The notes below the pieces were generated by a model. The model made no database searches. It saw nothing but the letters and a program-made list of their open reading frames with translations, and was not told where the DNA came from. Shown here piece after piece: positions 27,745 through 36,931 of a stretch of DNA of 64,000 bases. Origin of the DNA: Flagellimonas yonaguniensis (GTDB taxonomy: Bacteria > Bacteroidota > Bacteroidia > Flavobacteriales > Flavobacteriaceae); contig NZ_JARFVB010000011.1 of the NCBI RefSeq assembly GCF_029193885.1, positions 58,677 through 122,676 on the forward strand. The letters run 5' to 3'. The first letter of the stretch is position 1. Each line of letters opens with the position of its first letter. Position numbers and translations under genes: made by a program.

Positions 27745-30057
27745 ATGCAAACATTACAACAAAACCTCCGATGGGGCAGTCTGTTCCTGGCGACACTATT
27801 TATAGGCTGTAGCCCCAAATTTACCGAAGAAAACAAGGATGGTTTCAATCTTGTACACAACGAAAATGGGGAAACCCTAGGATACAGTCCAGAATCCGAA
27901 GTATCCATTTTAACCGTTGACCGTTTAGCATTCAAAGACCTGAACAGAAATGACTCCTTGGACCCGTATGAGGATTGGAGGCTGTCTGCAACCGAAAGGG
28001 CCAACGATCTTGCCTCAAAAATGAGCGTGGAACAAATCGCTGGGCTTATGCTCTACAGCGCCCATCAATCCATACCTGGGGGCGGCAATAGCTTTTTTGG
28101 AGCGGTTACTTACAATGGAAAACCCTACAAGGAAAGTGGAGCCAAACCAAGTGACCTTTCCGATGCACAAAAGAAATTTCTTTTGGAGGATAATCTACGC
28201 CATGTACTGATCACCAGTGTGGAATCCCCAGGTATATCCGCACAATGGAACAACAATGCACAGGCGATGGTAGAGGGAATTGGGCTGGGCATTCCCATCA
28301 ATACCAGTTCCGATCCAAGGCACGGAAGTGATTCTTATGCTGAGTTCAATGCCGGTGCGGGAGGGAAAATTTCCATGTGGCCCAGTACATTGGGGATTGC
28401 CGCCAGCTTTGATCCTGATGTGATGCAGCAGTTCGGTGAAATTGCATCCCAAGAATATAGGGCATTGGGAATAGCCACAGCACTTTCGCCGCAAATAGAT
28501 CTGGCGACGGAGCCACGCTGGTCCCGTTTTGATGGTACCATGGGTGAAGATCCCGAACTTGCCGCAGATATGGCAAGGGCTTATGTGGAAGGTTTCCAAG
28601 CTTCTGAAAATGGCAATTGGGGCAACAAAAGTGTAAATGCCATGGTAAAGCACTGGCCTGGAGGAGGGCCCGAAGAAGGTGGCCGTGATGGTCATTTTGG
28701 TTATGGTTCGTATGCCGTTTACCCAGGAAAAAACCTTGAAGACCATTTAAAACCATTTACCGAAGGGGCATTTGACCTGGAAGGCCCCACTGAAATGGCC
28801 ACGGCCGTTATGCCCTACTATACCATTTCCTTTAATCAGGATACCAAAAATGGAGAAAATGTGGGGAATGCTTACAACAAATACTTGATCACCGACCTGT
28901 TGCGAGGCAAATACGGGTACGATGGCGTAGTATGTACCGACTGGGGGATTACAGGCGATGCACCCAACGTTTACGAATTCAGAGGTAAACCATGGGGAGT
29001 TGAAACCTTAAGTGTGGCTGAAAGACACTACAAAATCATTGAAGCGGGCTGCGATCAATTTGGTGGGAATAATGATATGGAACCCGTTATCGAAGCCTAT
29101 CAAATGGGTGTTGAGGAACATGGAGAAGCCTATATGCGCGAACGTTTTGAAACTTCCGCGGTCAGGTTGCTCAAAAACATTTTTAGAACAGGACTTTTCG
29201 AAAACCCCTATTTGGATGTAGCCCAAACAGAAGAAATCGTGGGCAATGCGGAATTTATGGAAGCTGGTTACCGTGCACAGCTAAAATCCATTGTCATGCT
29301 CAAAAACAATGCTAAAACCCTTCCTGTTGAAAACAAGAAAAAAGTCTTCGTACCAAAACGCTACGTTGCCCCTACGGTAAACTGGTTTGGTGTGGCTACG
29401 CAAGAACGTACCGAGCATCCATTCAACATGGAAGTGGTGGCCAAGTATTTTGAGGTGGTGGACGATCCGAGTGAAGCGGATTTTGCCATGGTCGGTATTG
29501 AAAATCCGAATGGCGGGGTCGGTTACGATATTGGCAACAAGGAAAAAGGAGGCAATGGATATGTCCCCATCAGCTTACAGTACGGCACCTACACGGCAAC
29601 CAATGCCCGTGATAAGAGTATTGCCGCGGGAAGCCCACTGGAAGAAGGTGTGAACAACCGATCCTACAAGGGCAAGACAATGACTGCCATCAATATTGCC
29701 GATATGGCCTTGGTAACGGATACGAAGAGAAAAATGGGGAATAAACCTGTGGTAGTCATCGTAAAAGTCTCCAAACCTATGGTTTTCGCTGAAATTGAAC
29801 CTGCCGCCGATGCCATTTTGGTTCACATGGGAATCCAAGACCAAGCACTACTGGATATTGTCTCGGGTAAAGTAGAACCTTCTGCGTTGCTACCTTTTCA
29901 AATGCCGAACGATATGATGACAGTAGAAGCACAGTTTGAGGATGTCCCAAGGGATATGGAACCCTACACGGACGCCGATGGAAATGCATACGATTTTGCC
30001 TTTGGCCTTAATTGGGGCGGTACCATCGATGACAATCGTACCAAAGCATATCAATAG
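27745..30057 (+). CDS. Glycoside hydrolase family 3 lipoprotein
   Basis: This 770-residue protein has a lipobox (LATLFIGCSPK, Cys about residue 22). The GH3 barrel is evident: MSVEQIAGLMLYSAHQS, INTSSDPRHGSDSYAEF, LSPQIDLATEPRWSRFDGTM and KHWPGGGPEEGGRDGH. The nucleophile Asp lies in DGVVCTDWGITGDA. The second alpha/beta domain follows (QLKSIVMLKNNAKTLPVE). The substrate, a beta-glucoside or xyloside, cannot be read off. It likely works in the periplasm on oligosaccharides imported by SusCD. A 147-base gap with a possible promoter separates it from the DUF1593 gene, and a strong terminator follows. Confidence 0.93.
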   Translation: MQTLQQNLRWGSLFLATLFIGCSPKFTEENKDGFNLVHNENGETLGYSPESEVSILTVDRLAFKDLNRNDSLDPYEDWRLSATERANDLASKMSVEQIAGLMLYSAHQSIPGGGNSFFGAVTYNGKPYKESGAKPSDLSDAQKKFLLEDNLRHVLITSVESPGISAQWNNNAQAMVEGIGLGIPINTSSDPRHGSDSYAEFNAGAGGKISMWPSTLGIAASFDPDVMQQFGEIASQEYRALGIATALSPQIDLATEPRWSRFDGTMGEDPELAADMARAYVEGFQASENGNWGNKSVNAMVKHWPGGGPEEGGRDGHFGYGSYAVYPGKNLEDHLKPFTEGAFDLEGPTEMATAVMPYYTISFNQDTKNGENVGNAYNKYLITDLLRGKYGYDGVVCTDWGITGDAPNVYEFRGKPWGVETLSVAERHYKIIEAGCDQFGGNNDMEPVIEAYQMGVEEHGEAYMRERFETSAVRLLKNIFRTGLFENPYLDVAQTEEIVGNAEFMEAGYRAQLKSIVMLKNNAKTLPVENKKKVFVPKRYVAPTVNWFGVATQERTEHPFNMEVVAKYFEVVDDPSEADFAMVGIENPNGGVGYDIGNKEKGGNGYVPISLQYGTYTATNARDKSIAAGSPLEEGVNNRSYKGKTMTAINIADMALVTDTKRKMGNKPVVVIVKVSKPMVFAEIEPAADAILVHMGIQDQALLDIVSGKVEPSALLPFQMPNDMMTVEAQFEDVPRDMEPYTDADGNAYDFAFGLNWGGTIDDNRTKAYQ

Positions 30058-30079
30058 CTCCCTCTAATCACATAGGTAT

Positions 30080-30109
30080 AAAAAGCTCCCTGATATCAGG
30101 GAGCTTTTT
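30080..30109. terminator. Strong bidirectional intrinsic terminator after the GH3 gene
   Basis: The run is a perfect 30-base palindrome: AAAAAGCTCCCTGA followed directly by its complement, ending in GCTTTTT. It lies 22 bases after the GH3 stop and ends the glycan-utilisation operon. Confidence 0.9.
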
Positions 30110-30195
30110 ATTGACACATGATCTGCATCATAAAACAATTAAGGCCAGTTCTGTTAATTTGTTGGAAACAAAAATTCAATTGGCCAGCAATACAT

Positions 30196-30203
30196 TACTT
30201 TTG
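30196..30203 (+). promoter_or_regulatory. Bacteroidota -7 element upstream of the Crp/Fnr gene
   Basis: TACTTTTG matches TAnnTTTG exactly and lies 40 bases before ATG 30243. No convincing TTTG at -33 is present; TTCAATTGG is nearest. Confidence 0.4.
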
Positions 30204-30242
30204 CACTGCCAAACATCAATAAAAAACCAAACTAACTATTCC

Positions 30243-30839
30243 ATGTCTTCTAAAGATTTCTCTGGAAAGAATCTGTACATCATTTTATTTCTCAATTCCA
30301 TTTATCCTCTGAGCACTAGCTTAAAAAACTATCTCATTGACCATATCAAAAGTTGCACTTTTGATAAAAACGAAATCATCAGCAAAGCTGGAGAGGTGTG
30401 CAATCGTTTATACTTAATCAAAAAAGGAATGGTACGCGGTTATTTTTTAAGCGATTCCTCAGAAATAACCACATGGATAGACACGGAAAATGAACTTTTC
30501 ACCTCTATCACAGGTTTTTTTAGAAACCAAGAGAGCCAAGAATACATTCAAAGTTTAGAACCGACGTACTGTGACTATCTAGAATATGAGGACTACAAAT
30601 ACTGCCTGAGCCATTTTCCTGAAATGCGACAAATCAATCGTATACTTTTGGAAAATTATTACATATTGGCCGAGCACAGAGTATATTTGGCAAGGATTCC
30701 CAATGCCCGTAAACGTCTGGCCTTTTTAATGGAAACCATGAAGCCACAGATCATAAGTCGGATACCAAGAAAACACTTGGCCGCTTATTTGGCCATGAGG
30801 CCAGAAACCTTGTCCAGACTTATGAAAGAGGTAGGTTGA
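30243..30839 (+). CDS. Crp/Fnr-family transcriptional regulator
   Basis: The protein has 198 residues from ATG 30243, chosen because a predicted -7 promoter element lies just upstream and the longer reading to 30111 would begin at the GH3 terminator. The N-terminal cyclic-nucleotide-binding-type beta-roll is visible (CTFDKNEIISKAGEVCNRLYL, IKKGMVRGYFLSDSSEITTW). The short C-terminal HTH is HLAAYLAMRPETLSRLMKEV. This size and layout are common in Bacteroidota Crp/Fnr proteins. The ligand and targets are unknown. It stands alone between the glycan locus and a decayed terC gene. Confidence 0.88.
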   Translation: MSSKDFSGKNLYIILFLNSIYPLSTSLKNYLIDHIKSCTFDKNEIISKAGEVCNRLYLIKKGMVRGYFLSDSSEITTWIDTENELFTSITGFFRNQESQEYIQSLEPTYCDYLEYEDYKYCLSHFPEMRQINRILLENYYILAEHRVYLARIPNARKRLAFLMETMKPQIISRIPRKHLAAYLAMRPETLSRLMKEVG

Positions 30840-30874
30840 CCAGCTATTGTTCAACTAATTCAAGTAAGAGGCAT

Positions 30875-31290
30875 TCATTCTTTTTTCTTTATCAAAGAGG
30901 TCATTATTCCAGCACCCTATGCCGATCCAATAAATCCAAGCAAAATCCATTCGGGAAATTCAATATGGGTGGGCAAAAATCAATATAAGTCCAACAAAAC
31001 TAAGGATGGCCACCAAGCTATTTTTAATTTGGTGAAACTTATTGATCATGTGTGCTAAGAAGAAATACATCGACCTTAATCCCAAAATAGTAAAAATATA
31101 GGGGTTGAACACCAAAAAGGGATCGGATGTTATGGCCAGAATCTCCGCAACACTATCCAGAGCGAAGAACACATCGGAAAACTCAATGAGCACCAAAGCC
31201 ACTGATCACATGAGGGTCCTTATTTTAAAGACACCAAAGTCCAAGGCCAAAAAGAATAGAATCCCTGCTAGAAAAAAATCCAAACGGTCA
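30875..31290 (-). pseudogene. terC-family membrane protein, degraded C-terminal remnant
   Basis: The minus strand reads ALVLIEFSDVFFALDSVAE, then DPFLVFNPYIFTILGLRSMY and LAHMINKFHQIKNSL, which is unmistakably the C-terminal half of a TerC family membrane protein. The reading is broken. An in-frame TGA separates it from an upstream hydrophobic segment near 31205. A frameshift near 30970 moves the continuation (IEFPEWILLGFIGSA) to another frame, and a TAG near 30923 precedes the ending GAGIMTSLIKKKE. The N-terminal half is absent. TerC proteins have been linked to metal export to secreted enzymes and to tellurite resistance. This copy cannot be functional. Confidence 0.75.
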
Positions 31291-31813
31291 TAGGCGAAGC
31301 AACATAAAGTTCGGAAATAAACAAAGTAACGCACCTAAAACTTAAAAAAAGTATTAAAACCAGGCCGCTTCAAATGCTTTTTGACTCAATTACCTTCAAT
31401 GAAAAAATAAAAGTCAAAAACAGTAAAACATAAAAAATCAAGCCGATATACCTTCATGTGCTGTAAGAAAAGAACCTCAAATTGATATTTGTCAATTTTA
31501 CGCACGATTTTTTGAAATAAGAAAAGAACACCTGCCGTTTCCTTACTGACCAATAAGAAAAATTGTACATGTTCGGATTTTAATTGTAGGAAAAACATTA
31601 GAAAATCCTTTCAAAAAACAAAACCAGTTTACTTGTAATATGACATAAAAATACGTTTCCCGAACCATAATATTTTTCAAGAAATCATTGTCGACCTGAT
31701 TTAGCATAGCTAAATCCAAGGGAATGGAAAAAAGCTGCAACTAAGCGGCCAAGACTTCCCATGCCTTTTCCGAAAAGCATTAAAATCAATAAAAACCTAA
31801 ACTAGATTCACAA
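31291..31813. other. AT-rich intergenic stretch without a supportable gene
   Basis: The stretch is rich in A/T runs and contains only short open frames of low complexity (Phe/Lys-rich) on the minus strand. No RNA gene, repeat or terminator is visible. Confidence 0.5.
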
Positions 31814-32350
31814 ATGAAAACCTTTTTTAACCAAAGAACCGTACTGATCTTCCTGCTCTTCTTTTCTCTGAGCTTAGGAGTCTCCATGGCCCAAACAGAT
31901 GATGCCGTAATCGTGGATACCGATTTTCCCAATAGCGGAGGACTCATCGCTTCCTTACCTGTCAACATTACGCTAATTGAGGCCAAAACCTCTGCTACCT
32001 TGGGCGAAACCCTAAAGCAGGCCTTGGTCAAGAACCCAGATGTCAAGAATATCCATCTTTTCGCACCATCCGCGGATGCATCCATCAATCTAGGTGGGCA
32101 ATCCTATACGGTCGAAGCCATAGGAGAGCAATTGGATCCATCGGATTTCAGTGCCAACATGGGTGTGACCATTTTTGTGTACTCCTGCTCTTTGGCCAAA
32201 AACGCCGCAGGGATATCTCTTTTGGAAAACATATCCTCGCAAACAGGATTCAATGTAGCCTCTTGTGCCTCTTGCAACGACCTTAACGAAGAATTCAATT
32301 TTGATTATTCGGTAAGGCCATTGACCATAACCAGCAATCTTTTTGAATAA
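31814..32350 (+). CDS. DUF4347-like exported protein
   Basis: This is a 178-residue protein with a signal peptide (IFLLFFSLSLGVSMAQ). The mature part resembles the DUF4347 domain found at the N-terminus of large bacterial adhesins. NPDVKNIHLFAPSADASINL corresponds to the beta-strand with the usual HSHG loop, although the histidines are absent. VTIFVYSCSLAKNAAGISLL followed by SSQTGFNVASCASCND matches the conserved YGCxxAxxxxG...TGxxVAAS pattern. Here the domain stands alone, immediately upstream of a giant T9SS protein and a PorP/SprF gene, so a cell-surface role is likely. No enzymatic activity is claimed. Confidence 0.55.
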   Translation: MKTFFNQRTVLIFLLFFSLSLGVSMAQTDDAVIVDTDFPNSGGLIASLPVNITLIEAKTSATLGETLKQALVKNPDVKNIHLFAPSADASINLGGQSYTVEAIGEQLDPSDFSANMGVTIFVYSCSLAKNAAGISLLENISSQTGFNVASCASCNDLNEEFNFDYSVRPLTITSNLFE

Positions 32351-32383
32351 CCTTTTCAATATCCAAATACAAATTCAACCAAA

Positions 32384-35300
32384 ATGAAGAAAATCAACCT
32401 TCACTATTCTTACATCATAGCACTATTGTTCTTTGGGTTGGGATGGAACTCCATGTTTGGCCAAACGGTCAATATGGAAGTGCAACAAGGCCCCAACATT
32501 GATGTAGTACTTACCGTGGGAATCACCAACCAAAATATCGATACCTTTGAAGAAGACCTTGGTGCTGCCTTGGAAAGCAAGGGTATCCCCGCCGACAAAC
32601 TCTATGTACAGGGTTTTGAACGAACTACCATCTCTTCCAACTCCGAAGATGCAGCGGATATCTTCAATAATTGGGTACGCTGGGGCTACAACCCAGAGAC
32701 CTGGGAGTTTGTAGATGCCGAAAAGTTTATCCGAAGAATCAATAATGATTACATGGCAGGTTTTTACGACCCTGTTTTTGACTCATCCAACTATACTTTG
32801 GAGGCTGACATTGCTTTTACCTCTGGCTCTGATAACGATGACATGGGTATTACCTTTGGAATGGAAAATGGCCCTGTTGGTTCCTATCTTTTCAACCTTT
32901 CGGGAGCAGTACGAACATTTACCACCAGTGAATTTATCCCAAGTCACGGTTTTGCATCAGGATTGTACAGGATTACAAAAGATGATGGCAACGCAAATCC
33001 CCGCCACTATGTTCAGGGACTGCAAGATGCCTCAAGCACCATTTTCAATCCTAGTTCCACTACAACCTGGTATCATTTTAAAATTGTGGTCAGTGGTAAA
33101 AATGTAAAAATCTATATGGATGATGCATTGATTATCGACTATACCGCTGCCGAGGAAATCGGCGGTAGCTATGGATTCTTTTCCAACAGTCAGCCTTATG
33201 CCACCTTCAAAAACATTGAAGTGACCTCTTTGAGCCTTAAAAAATTCAAAGATGTACTTAGGGAACCACAATGGCGAAACAGTGCCATGCGGTTCAACGT
33301 GAACCTTGACGATCAAGAAGTGGCCGATTTCGACAACGATCAGGATCTGGCCGAGATTTTGATGCGTACCATCAATGAGGACATCCATTATATCGGGTGG
33401 GGACTTAACGACAATCAGGCACAGTTCGAGCGTTTTGTACAGCAAAACAACAATAAAGGAACCTTTGTAAACCGTGATATGGGAAGCTGGTCGAGCTGGA
33501 TGGACGATATCGCCCAGTATATTTATGAGCAGTACCAGTTCCTTACCGTGACCGAAGGAGACTATTTTATTGCCGGGACCAGTGTCGAAATAGCGGTAGA
33601 TCCTTCCGAAATGAAAACCAGTACGGCAAATGCAAGCTACCCAAGTGGTAGATGGAAAATAACACATGATGAAACCTTCTTCCCCAATAACCAAGGAAGA
33701 GTTTCATGGAGCGACCTTTATTTGGAAGATGTTCCGGAATTCTATGAAAAACCTGGGAAATACTCCTTTACCTTCGAAGATCTACCTACCTCCCCCACTA
33801 CCCTCTATTTCCACAGAAAACCCGTGGCAAGCTTCTCCTACAGTTCGGATACTGGAGTATTCAACGATACCTCTTATGATTTGGATGGCGGTGCCAACAA
33901 TGGTATTGCACAAGCCGAATGGAAATGGAAGTCTGTGGATGCAGCTTCAACCGCAGGCTGGACCACCGGAATGTTCGATAAGAATTCAGTTGCAGATGGA
34001 GAGTATTTGGTCATGCTGAACGTACAGGACCATCAAGGGGTATGGAGTAGCCCATCAAGTGCCTATATATTAGTGGACAGCAGTAGTTCTTCCACAAATG
34101 AAGATCTGCCTGTGGCACAATTCAATATTCAACCAGATGCACTGTTTACCTATTCTGGTTCCATGTACATCAATATAGAAAACAATTCCATCGACCCCTA
34201 CGGAAGAACACTTTCCAATGAGGAATGGATTGTAACCCAAAGAGTGTACGATAGCGAAGGAAATCCGACGGACACAGAAATCCACAACTCCACTACCGAG
34301 ATGACGGATTTCTCCGGTTACAACAATTTAACCGCAGAATACATCATTAGTTTGCGGGTACAGACCAGTACAGGGGTTTGGTCAGAGCCGTTCTTCAGAA
34401 CATTGACCATTACCCACGATACGACCGAACCTACCTTATCGGCCACACCAAATAATGGGTCCATTGATACGGACACCAATATTTTATTGACCTTTCAAGA
34501 TGAAAATGACGGAAGTGGATTTGACGTTCAACGCTATGTGTTGATTCAGAATAGCAATCCACCCGCAACGGATAGCAACCTTTGGTCCTCTTGGAGCAAT
34601 AGTCAATCCAAAACCACTTCGTTTTCCAGTGGTGGTACCGGATGGTACATCCATGCAGAGGCGAAGGACAATGCAGGGAATACAGGAACCGCCTCCTTTG
34701 GTCCGTTTGACCTAGCCCTGGTGGTCGGTGCAAAGAACGATTTGGCTGTATTGGATGAGGATACCGTTTCCGACCCCATCGATGTGCTGTACAATGATGT
34801 GTACGATACCAACAATACACCAACAGTTAGTATCACTACTCAAGGAGCCAAAGGTTCCGCTGTGGTGGATGAAAACAACCAAATCATCTACACCCCAAAT
34901 GAGAATGAATTCGGAAGTGATGCCGTCATCTATGAACTGGATGATGCAGGAACCAAGGTAACTGCAACACTTACCTTGTCCATTACCGCTGTGGATGATA
35001 CTCCAACAGCTGTAGCGGATTCCTTCATTTTGGATGAAAATGCCACCTTGAACGAGGATGTATCCACAAACGATATTGAAGTGGATGATGATGAAAGAGT
35101 CTATCACATCATTACAAACCCATCCTATGCAACCTCTTTTATCTTTAATACTGATGGTACTTTTAACTATGAGCATAATGGCGATGAATCCGCAACGGAC
35201 AGCTTTACCTATAATTTCGAAGATGCTGTTTCCTTCTCGGAAACCGTCACTGTCACATTGAACGTTACCAATGTGAACGATGCTCCTGAAGGGGGGGACA

Positions 35301-36898
35301 TTACCTTGGACGTACTTCAAGATGCAGGATATATGTTCAAAACGACTGATTTTACCTTCTCCGATGATGATGCAGGAGATGCGTTCAATGGTATCCAAAT
35401 CATCACACTTCCAACGGAGGGTACTTTGGTATACAATGGATCCCCTGTTCAAGCAAATGATATGATCGATGACGTAACCTTACTTGTTTTTACCACGGCA
35501 AATGGAGGATACGGCGAAGACTATACCTCCTTCTCCTTCAAAGTAAAGGATGGAAATGATGCTCTAAGCTCGACTACACACACAGCGGGCATCAATGCCG
35601 CCCAGGATACTGATGGTGACGGCATACCCAATGAAGACGATGAGGACGATGATGGGGATGGTACACCTGATGATGAAGATGACTTTCCATTGGATCCTTC
35701 CGAAGATACCGACACCGATGGCGATGGAACAGGCGACAATGCCGACGAGGATGATGACAACGATGGTACCCCCGACTCCGAGGATGCATTCCCCAAGGAT
35801 GATTCAGAGGATACAGACACGGACGGCGATGGAACAGGCGACAATGCCGACGAGGATGATGACAACGATGGTACCCCTGATTCCGAGGATGCATTCCCCA
35901 AGGATGATTCAGAGGATACAGACACGGACGGCGATGGAACAGGCGACAATGCCGACGAGGATGATGACAACGATGGTACGCCCGACTCCGAGGATGCATT
36001 CCCCAAGGATGATTCAGAGGATACAGACACCGATGGCGATGGAACAGGCGACAATGCCGACGAGGATGATGACAACGATGGTACTCCCGACTCCGAGGAT
36101 GCATTCCCTAAGGATGATTCAGAGGACACCGATACCGACGGCGACGGAACCGGCGACAATGCCGATGATGATGCCGATAATGATGGTACCCCGGATAATG
36201 AGGACGCTTTCCCGTATGATCCAAACGAAGATTCCGATATTGATGGTGATGGTGTTGGGGATAATTCCGATACTGATGACGACAATGATGGAGTTACTGA
36301 TACCGATACGGACGGAGACGGTCTTGGCGACAACGTTGACAACGATGATGACAACGACGGCATACCGGATAATCAGGATGATTTCCCAAATGATGCCTCC
36401 GAGACCATCGATACAGATGGAGACGGAACAGGTGACAATGCCGATACTGATGACGATGGCGATGGCTATTCCGACGAAGTGGAATTGACCGAAGGAACCG
36501 ACCCTACGGATGCATCCAGCACCCCATTGGATACCGATGGCGATGGTATCCCTGACAGCACGGATGAGGATGACGACAATGATGGTGTTGCAGACGTTGA
36601 TGATGCATTCCCTACAAGTGAAGAGCCTTCATTGGTACCTGCACAGGCTTTTACCCCTAATGGTGATGGCAACAACGATGCTTGGGTCATACCAGGGATA
36701 GACAACTATCCCAACAATGTGGTCAAGGTTTACAACCGATGGGGCCACGAAGTATTTGGCACCAAATCGTACCGAAACAACTGGGAAGGTTTCTATAAAA
36801 ACAGAAACGAGAAGTTACCTGCAGGATCGTATATGTACATCATCAACTTAGGCGATGGCAGTGCACCTTTACAAGGATGGATATTCATCAACTATTAA
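32384..36898 (+). CDS. Giant T9SS cargo protein: LamG-like, cadherin-like and thrombospondin type 3 repeats with gliding-motility C-terminal domain
   Basis: This is a 1504-residue secreted protein. The order is a signal peptide (to about 27), a LamG/concanavalin-like module (about 135-285, YTLEADIAFTSGSDND), a region of unknown fold (290-440), Ig/PKD-like modules (450-770), tandem cadherin-like VCBS modules (about 780-1070, starting AVLDEDTVSDPIDVLYND), a long Asp-rich thrombospondin type 3 repeat rod (about 1075-1418) and a type B T9SS sorting domain (1419-1504, FTPNGDGNNDAWVIPGIDNY, VYNRWGHEVF, PAGSYMYIINL). The rod should bind many Ca ions. The protein is exported by T9SS and probably surface-attached, as an adhesin or gliding-related factor. 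The downstream PorP/SprF gene is its usual partner. Confidence 0.92.
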   Translation: MKKINLHYSYIIALLFFGLGWNSMFGQTVNMEVQQGPNIDVVLTVGITNQNIDTFEEDLGAALESKGIPADKLYVQGFERTTISSNSEDAADIFNNWVRWGYNPETWEFVDAEKFIRRINNDYMAGFYDPVFDSSNYTLEADIAFTSGSDNDDMGITFGMENGPVGSYLFNLSGAVRTFTTSEFIPSHGFASGLYRITKDDGNANPRHYVQGLQDASSTIFNPSSTTTWYHFKIVVSGKNVKIYMDDALIIDYTAAEEIGGSYGFFSNSQPYATFKNIEVTSLSLKKFKDVLREPQWRNSAMRFNVNLDDQEVADFDNDQDLAEILMRTINEDIHYIGWGLNDNQAQFERFVQQNNNKGTFVNRDMGSWSSWMDDIAQYIYEQYQFLTVTEGDYFIAGTSVEIAVDPSEMKTSTANASYPSGRWKITHDETFFPNNQGRVSWSDLYLEDVPEFYEKPGKYSFTFEDLPTSPTTLYFHRKPVASFSYSSDTGVFNDTSYDLDGGANNGIAQAEWKWKSVDAASTAGWTTGMFDKNSVADGEYLVMLNVQDHQGVWSSPSSAYILVDSSSSSTNEDLPVAQFNIQPDALFTYSGSMYINIENNSIDPYGRTLSNEEWIVTQRVYDSEGNPTDTEIHNSTTEMTDFSGYNNLTAEYIISLRVQTSTGVWSEPFFRTLTITHDTTEPTLSATPNNGSIDTDTNILLTFQDENDGSGFDVQRYVLIQNSNPPATDSNLWSSWSNSQSKTTSFSSGGTGWYIHAEAKDNAGNTGTASFGPFDLALVVGAKNDLAVLDEDTVSDPIDVLYNDVYDTNNTPTVSITTQGAKGSAVVDENNQIIYTPNENEFGSDAVIYELDDAGTKVTATLTLSITAVDDTPTAVADSFILDENATLNEDVSTNDIEVDDDERVYHIITNPSYATSFIFNTDGTFNYEHNGDESATDSFTYNFEDAVSFSETVTVTLNVTNVNDAPEGGDITLDVLQDAGYMFKTTDFTFSDDDAGDAFNGIQIITLPTEGTLVYNGSPVQANDMIDDVTLLVFTTANGGYGEDYTSFSFKVKDGNDALSSTTHTAGINAAQDTDGDGIPNEDDEDDDGDGTPDDEDDFPLDPSEDTDTDGDGTGDNADEDDDNDGTPDSEDAFPKDDSEDTDTDGDGTGDNADEDDDNDGTPDSEDAFPKDDSEDTDTDGDGTGDNADEDDDNDGTPDSEDAFPKDDSEDTDTDGDGTGDNADEDDDNDGTPDSEDAFPKDDSEDTDTDGDGTGDNADDDADNDGTPDNEDAFPYDPNEDSDIDGDGVGDNSDTDDDNDGVTDTDTDGDGLGDNVDNDDDNDGIPDNQDDFPNDASETIDTDGDGTGDNADTDDDGDGYSDEVELTEGTDPTDASSTPLDTDGDGIPDSTDEDDDNDGVADVDDAFPTSEEPSLVPAQAFTPNGDGNNDAWVIPGIDNYPNNVVKVYNRWGHEVFGTKSYRNNWEGFYKNRNEKLPAGSYMYIINLGDGSAPLQGWIFINY
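35705..36229 (+). repeat. Tandem 105-bp repeats encoding Ca-binding TSP3 units
   Basis: Four nearly identical 105-bp units (starting 35705, 35810, 35915 and 36020) and a fifth diverged unit (36125-36229) each encode 35 residues beginning DTDTDGDGTGDNAD and containing GTPDSEDAFPKDDSE. The copies differ only by synonymous-type changes such as ACC/ACG/ACT. The period is a multiple of three, so copy-number change stays in frame. Confidence 0.95.
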
Positions 36899-36931
36899 TC
36901 CCAACAAAACAAAAAACACCATACAAAACAG

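Noticed and set aside
31386..31740. Hydrophobic short frames on the minus strand in the AT-rich stretch after terC
   Set aside because: They are low-complexity and overlapping, without conserved motifs.
33032..33694. 220-codon open frame on the minus strand within the T9SS gene
   Set aside because: It is antisense to well-supported coding sequence and its translation has no recognisable features.
35705..36229. Regular repeats that might be read as a CRISPR array
   Set aside because: The 105-bp units are contiguous, coding in one frame and have no unique spacers.
35521..36363. Long Ser/Pro-rich open frame on the minus strand opposite the Asp-rich repeats
   Set aside because: It is the antisense reading of the GAT/GAC-rich TSP3 repeats and has no signal, start context or family.
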